Source: Verrucomicrobium sp. BvORR106
GTDB lineage: Bacteria; Verrucomicrobiota; Verrucomicrobiia; Verrucomicrobiales; Verrucomicrobiaceae
Length of the DNA: 64,000 nt
NCBI RefSeq assembly: GCF_000739655.1
Contig: NZ_BATR01000130.1
Location: forward strand, 62,001-126,000
Direction: 5' to 3'
How positions within the stretch are numbered: the stretch's first letter is position 1; the number at the start of each line of letters is the position of its first letter. Under the pieces are notes generated by a model, which did no database searches, was not told the DNA's origin, and saw only the letters and a program-made list of their open reading frames with translations. The position numbers and the translations under genes are program-made. Below, in pieces: positions 60,499 through 64,000 of this stretch.

Positions 60499-61941
60499 TC
60501 AAGCCCGCAGACCAAGCTGGCGGAGTTTTTCCTCGCTCTCCTTCCAGTTCACCTCGTGCGGCAGTCGCTGGGACTTCGCCGCCAGCGCCCCGGTGACACC
60601 AGCCGCCTCGCCCATGGCCACGGCGTTCCCAGTCACCCGGTAGCTGGCATGGGAGATGAAGTCGCCGCTGATACACCGACCGGCCATCATGAGCCCATCC
60701 ACATCTCTGGCGATCAAGGCGCGCAGAGGAATGTCATACGGCTTCACCTTGATGCCCGTGGCATGAATGGCCGCCGTCTTGTTGTGATCCGCGCTCGTCG
60801 CATGAATGTCCACTCCGAACGTAACCCGGGCGACGCCGTCCTCGTGGCGGACACCCTGGATGAGGTCATCCTTTTGCACCGTAAATCTGCCTGAGATGCG
60901 TCGTCCATCACGCACACCGATCTGCTCTGCCGTGGCCACGAGTTGCAGCCCTTCCCACGGGCCACCCAGACCGCGCAGGCCGTTCACCATCTTCGTCATT
61001 TCCGCCCGTGCCCGCACCGTGGCAGTGGTGATGCCCGCAGCGTCAAAGGGCTTCACACCATACTCGTGATTCATCATCGCAAACAGCAAGTTCCCTCTCA
61101 CATGCCAGAGAGTCGGTTTGCTGTAGGACGGGAAGTGTCCGAATTTTTCAATCTCCGCCCGGATGCGGTTCTTCTTCTCGTCGTTGGTGTTCTCGCCGGG
61201 CAAAGCCTTGCCAAAGCGCACGAACTCCCGCAAGGCCTCCACATCTTTCACCACCAGCAGGGCATTGAGCGACATGGGCTGACAGGGGCAATCCTTCGCC
61301 TCGCCAAGCTCAAAGCCACATCCCGCCAGGGCCCCGAGATCGCCATCTCCGGTGGTGTCGATGAAGACCGGCGCACGCCAGGCCTCGCGCCCGGACTTCG
61401 AGTCCGTGACAATGGTGGTCAGGCGGCGTCCTTCCTTGAAGGCTGCAGCGACTCGGGTGTGATACTGGAACTGCACACCGGCTTCCACGCACAGATCTTC
61501 CAGCAGCAACTTTAGGGCTTCGGGGTCATAGCAGAAAGCCTTCTCGCCACTTCCAGTCTTGGCTCCACGCTCATCCAGTTTCACCTTAAGCTCCTTGGCG
61601 AGACCAGGCTTGTCGAAGTCGAGCAGATAGCCCAGCAGCCCTGCGGTCCACACCCCACCCAAACAACCACGCCATTCAAAAAGTCGAACCTTGGCACCTG
61701 CCCGCGCCGCAGCGATCGCGGCCGCCACACCGGCCGGCCCAGCCCCGCACACGATCACGTCCGCGTCATTCACCAACGGCACCGCTTCACCGGGAATGGA
61801 AAATTTGCCAGCCTCTGAGGCCTCACCTTTTTTTGGAGTCGGTGTCGCATCAGCTGCGGACAACGTCGGCACCACGGCACCACCCAGCGCCGCATGGAGA
61901 AAGTGCCGCCGGGAAAAAGGATTAGCAGGTTCAGGATTCAT
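60499..61941 (-). CDS. Exported FAD-dependent oxidoreductase (FAD_oxidored type)
   Basis: The protein has 480 residues. The start NPFSRRHFLHAALGGAVVP is a twin-arginine signal. ADVIVCGAGPAGVAAAIAAARAGAKVRLFEWRG (about 60-92) is the FAD loop, and the remainder follows the FAD-dependent oxidoreductase group common in Verrucomicrobiota and Planctomycetota (VFIDTTGDGDLGALAGC, CISGDFISHASYRVTGNAVAMGEAAG near the C-terminus). It probably oxidises a small organic substrate, perhaps a sugar, in the periplasm. It converges on the porin gene with a 23-base gap. Confidence 0.87.
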   Translation of the reverse strand: MNPEPANPFSRRHFLHAALGGAVVPTLSAADATPTPKKGEASEAGKFSIPGEAVPLVNDADVIVCGAGPAGVAAAIAAARAGAKVRLFEWRGCLGGVWTAGLLGYLLDFDKPGLAKELKVKLDERGAKTGSGEKAFCYDPEALKLLLEDLCVEAGVQFQYHTRVAAAFKEGRRLTTIVTDSKSGREAWRAPVFIDTTGDGDLGALAGCGFELGEAKDCPCQPMSLNALLVVKDVEALREFVRFGKALPGENTNDEKKNRIRAEIEKFGHFPSYSKPTLWHVRGNLLFAMMNHEYGVKPFDAAGITTATVRARAEMTKMVNGLRGLGGPWEGLQLVATAEQIGVRDGRRISGRFTVQKDDLIQGVRHEDGVARVTFGVDIHATSADHNKTAAIHATGIKVKPYDIPLRALIARDVDGLMMAGRCISGDFISHASYRVTGNAVAMGEAAGVTGALAAKSQRLPHEVNWKESEEKLRQLGLRA

Positions 61942-62150
61942 GCAGTCCCCAAGACGTTCTGAAACGACTCAACATTTCAACGATGGCACACCGTCAGGTC
62001 GGACCAGGACCACGGTCCAGACAAATCGCCGCCATCCCCGGCGCCTTGTTTCCCCCTAGAACACATTGACCAGAAACACCAATCCATGGAAAATCCCCAC
62101 GGCGGCACGCGACTCACGTCCGCACCATTGCCAGAAACCCACCTCAGAAT

Positions 62151-62792
62151 ATGAACTGGAAACTGAGCTGCACCGTATTGGGAGGCCTCGTCCTCACCGT
62201 GGCCCATGCAAGCGACCTCAGCGATGCTTTACGAAAGCTCTCTGACAACGGCCCCACCTACTATCAGCCGCCACCCACCTACAACGACAGTCCCGGCTAC
62301 TATCCGTACGCGCCACCTCCTCCGAACATCCCGCCGCCGCAGCGCGCCCAACATGCCTACGATGTTGGCTACCGGGTCGGTCAGGATGACTTCCTCCAGG
62401 GGCACTCCAAGCACTTCGTCCGTCATGTGGATCTGTTTGACGATGCCACCCGCGACGCATTCTCCCACGGCTATGACACCGGTTACGACGTTGCACGTGA
62501 GGCAGCCGCCCGTCGGGATCAGGAGTACTATCGCGCTCGGGTATCTCCTCAACCGCCCGTGCCCAGTGAGCACTACAAATCCGGCTACTACCCGTACACC
62601 CCGCCCCCCAAGGAAGCTCCCAATGTGGACCGGCAGCGTCACGCTTATGACATAGGATACCGCGTGGGTCAGGATGACGCCCAGAAGGGGCTCTCAAAAC
62701 ACTTTACCCGTCACGACAAACTCTTCGACAAGGACACGCACGATAGCTTCTCCGCGGGGTACGACAAAGGCTTTGACCGGGCTCGCAAGTAG
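62151..62792 (+). CDS. Secreted protein made of two 68-residue tandem repeats
   Basis: The protein has 213 residues with a signal peptide (about 1-22, VLTVAHA). It then contains two ungapped copies of one unit, residues 49-116 and 145-212, identical at about 43 of 68 positions. Each starts GYYPY and a proline run, then HAYD-GYRVGQDD, SKHF-RH, LFD, F-S-GYD and ends in AR. The Asp/His/Tyr-rich pattern could bind metal or sugar, but I recognise no family. It is not preceded by an operon partner. Confidence 0.7.
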   Translation: MNWKLSCTVLGGLVLTVAHASDLSDALRKLSDNGPTYYQPPPTYNDSPGYYPYAPPPPNIPPPQRAQHAYDVGYRVGQDDFLQGHSKHFVRHVDLFDDATRDAFSHGYDTGYDVAREAAARRDQEYYRARVSPQPPVPSEHYKSGYYPYTPPPKEAPNVDRQRHAYDIGYRVGQDDAQKGLSKHFTRHDKLFDKDTHDSFSAGYDKGFDRARK

Positions 62793-62804
62793 GCTCTCCA
62801 AACA

Positions 62805-63194
62805 TTGGTGCCCCCACTATCCATCATTGCCACCTGGGCAGGTCTGTTTTTTCTCCTTTGGGGAGTGATCCAGGCCTGCCAGCTGATTTCCTATTACCGC
62901 CGCTCCGTGACCACCATCGGCACGGTCAAGGCCTACCGTCGCCACACCGTGACGCGTGGCCGCCGATTTCCGGTGGTGCAGTTCAAACCGGATCCAGGGC
63001 CCCGCGTCGAGTTTGAATCGAAGTTCGGCCGCAACTGGGAGAAGTACCCCGTGGGATCACAGGTGCCGGTGCGCTACCTCCCCGGTACCCCGGAGTCGGC
63101 AAAGATCGATTCCGCGTTCGAGATCTGGTGGGATATCCCCTGGTTCATCGCTCTCGGTCTGGGGCTGATCGCCTTTGGGAGTCAAGCGACGTGA
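62805..63194 (+). CDS. DUF3592-type membrane protein
   Basis: The protein has about 129 residues: an N-terminal helix (IIATWAGLFFLLWGVIQACQLI), a soluble domain with the DUF3592 pattern (SVTTIGTVKAYRRH, FPVVQFKPD, YPVGSQVPVRYLPGTPESAKID) and a C-terminal helix (IPWFIALGLGLIAFG). The start is TTG 62805 or GTG 62808. It begins 12 bases after the tandem-repeat gene and is probably co-transcribed with it. The function of the family is unknown. Confidence 0.75.
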   Translation: MVPPLSIIATWAGLFFLLWGVIQACQLISYYRRSVTTIGTVKAYRRHTVTRGRRFPVVQFKPDPGPRVEFESKFGRNWEKYPVGSQVPVRYLPGTPESAKIDSAFEIWWDIPWFIALGLGLIAFGSQAT

Positions 63195-63215
63195 GGTCCG
63201 CCCCCAAGCCATCTG

Positions 63216-63788
63216 TCAGCCATTCTCCTCAGGCGGCTGGGATCCCAGGATCGCCTGCCACTTCGCGCCGAGGGTCGTAATGACCGTCATGGGCGGATGC
63301 TGCGCCGCGAAATAGAGACGGGCGGACTCAAGCTGGGGAGGCTCGCCGTAAAGCCTCACCTTGCTAGCGGACGGATAGACGTCGAGCACACACACCTGAA
63401 TTCCCGCCTCGGAAAGCGTTCGTTCCAGCTCCAGAAGAGGGTCCAGTTTCTTTCGGGGCGCAGATCCCGGACGCCCCTCGAGACCAGAAGGGTCGGCGGA
63501 CAAAATGGACTCGTGCAAGCCTCGAAAATCGGCGAGATCAATGCCGGTGTCTCCCATGAGATAGAGAGTGCCAAACGCCGTCTCGTAAGACGCCTGCCGC
63601 CAAAGCAATGCCAGATCACGTCGGTCTGCCCCAAGGGCAAGAAGACGTTGCAGCGCAGCTCCGGTGTCGGCAAACGGAGCATCGGGATGTTGCTCCGAGT
63701 GTCTGATGCAGCCATCAATCCAGCGTTCCTCCATTGCCGCATTGATGTCGGACCAGAGTTGCTGCAGAAGTTGCTCACGCGGGGTCAT
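63216..63788 (-). CDS. Conserved-looking protein of unknown function
   Basis: The protein has 190 residues, with no membrane helix or signal peptide. The first half is helical (LLQQLWSDINAAMEERWIDGCIRHS, RDLALLWRQASYETAFGTLYLM). The second half is mixed, with ICVCVLD-like strands and LYGEPPQLESARLYFAAQ. Good codon use and a clean frame support a real gene, but I recognise no family. It converges on the DUF3592 gene and ends 21 bases away. Confidence 0.6.
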   Translation of the reverse strand: MTPREQLLQQLWSDINAAMEERWIDGCIRHSEQHPDAPFADTGAALQRLLALGADRRDLALLWRQASYETAFGTLYLMGDTGIDLADFRGLHESILSADPSGLEGRPGSAPRKKLDPLLELERTLSEAGIQVCVLDVYPSASKVRLYGEPPQLESARLYFAAQHPPMTVITTLGAKWQAILGSQPPEENG

Positions 63789-64000
63789 TCTAATCGAAAT
63801 GTTGGTGCCGTGGGACGATCCATCCGTGATGGCAAATCAGGTGACTAATCAAGGTGGAGTTTGGGATCAGATGCAACACAGCGCCACCATTCATCAGCGC
63901 CGAATTCATTGTTCTTGGACTCAGGAACCCGAAGGACATGCAGATCGCAGCCTTGTATCCATTCGCATGCCCGCGAGTTTTCGCTAGCCTCTTTTACACA

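Noticed and set aside
63664-63987. A plus-strand open frame near the right edge
   Set aside because: Its first part is antisense to the 190-residue gene. The last 52 codons lack a clear ribosome-binding site and any family match, although a small gene there cannot be excluded.
1-64000. CRISPR arrays, tRNA or rRNA genes, prophage
   Set aside because: I found no regularly spaced repeats, cloverleaf-like genes or phage structural genes on reading through; a dedicated search (tRNAscan, CRISPR finder) would confirm.

Overview
The window reads as a stretch of GC-rich bacterial chromosome, most plausibly from the Verrucomicrobiota (near Verrucomicrobium/Prosthecobacter). That assignment is an inference from gene content and style: a Bat operon with a fused BatB-BatC and a DUF4381-type protein, a fused class II aldolase/short-chain dehydrogenase, secreted twin-arginine-type oxidoreductases and TIM-barrel isomerases, and verrucomicrobial-looking dispersed repeats. 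There is no rRNA, tRNA, CRISPR array, phage or complete insertion sequence that I can see. About 55 protein genes are supported. Most are housekeeping or accessory metabolism in short operons.

Layout. 2-4970: the end of a carboxynorspermidine dehydrogenase, a MATE exporter and an IucA/IucC siderophore synthetase in one tight operon, followed by a secreted alpha/beta hydrolase. 4971-6961: a gene-poor, mosaic stretch with a 163-bp inverted-repeat element, a DUF3592 protein, and a GNAT acetyltransferase flanked by attC-like sequences, like a single integron gene cassette. 6962-10308 (minus): antiporter, DUF2218 protein and flavin monooxygenase. 10702-19398: metallophosphoesterase, RlmI-like methyltransferase, threonine aldolase, ADP-ribosylglycohydrolase, NrdR, HIT protein, CstA, D-Ala-D-Ala dipeptidase and ObgE. 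19440-22280: a palindrome, an orphan IS5-type transposase N-terminal domain, an ECF sigma factor, a polysaccharide deacetylase, and a 58-codon minus-strand gene with a near-perfect Shine-Dalgarno sequence.

22413-32155: an AI-2E-type permease, then the MoxR-DUF58-DUF4381-BatA-BatB/C-BatD-BatE operon. 32298-40836: thioesterase, DMT-type membrane protein, PaaK-like ligase, a YbbA/YbbP-like ABC exporter pair, and a divergent NmrA-family reductase/AraC regulator pair. 40961-43676: a large membrane protein of unknown function and an L,D-transpeptidase-like protein that overlap tail to tail. 43920-49235: sugar catabolism (bifunctional aldolase/dehydrogenase, AraB, AraD), with a small DMT transporter and a dispersed repeat between the genes. 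49416-55044: FabF, a macrodomain protein, small membrane proteins, a secreted TIM-barrel isomerase and an unrecognised secreted protein.

55190-64000: a CrtI-like oxidoreductase, then a compact cluster of cupredoxin protein, transmembrane adenylate/guanylate cyclase and outer-membrane beta-barrel (the last two overlap by ATGA). After it come a secreted FAD oxidoreductase, a secreted protein made of two 68-residue repeats, a second DUF3592 protein and an unrecognised 190-residue protein. The best candidates for undescribed biology are the cupredoxin-cyclase-porin cluster, the 58-codon gene, the attC-bounded GNAT cassette, the polyamine-linked siderophore operon and the two-repeat secreted protein.
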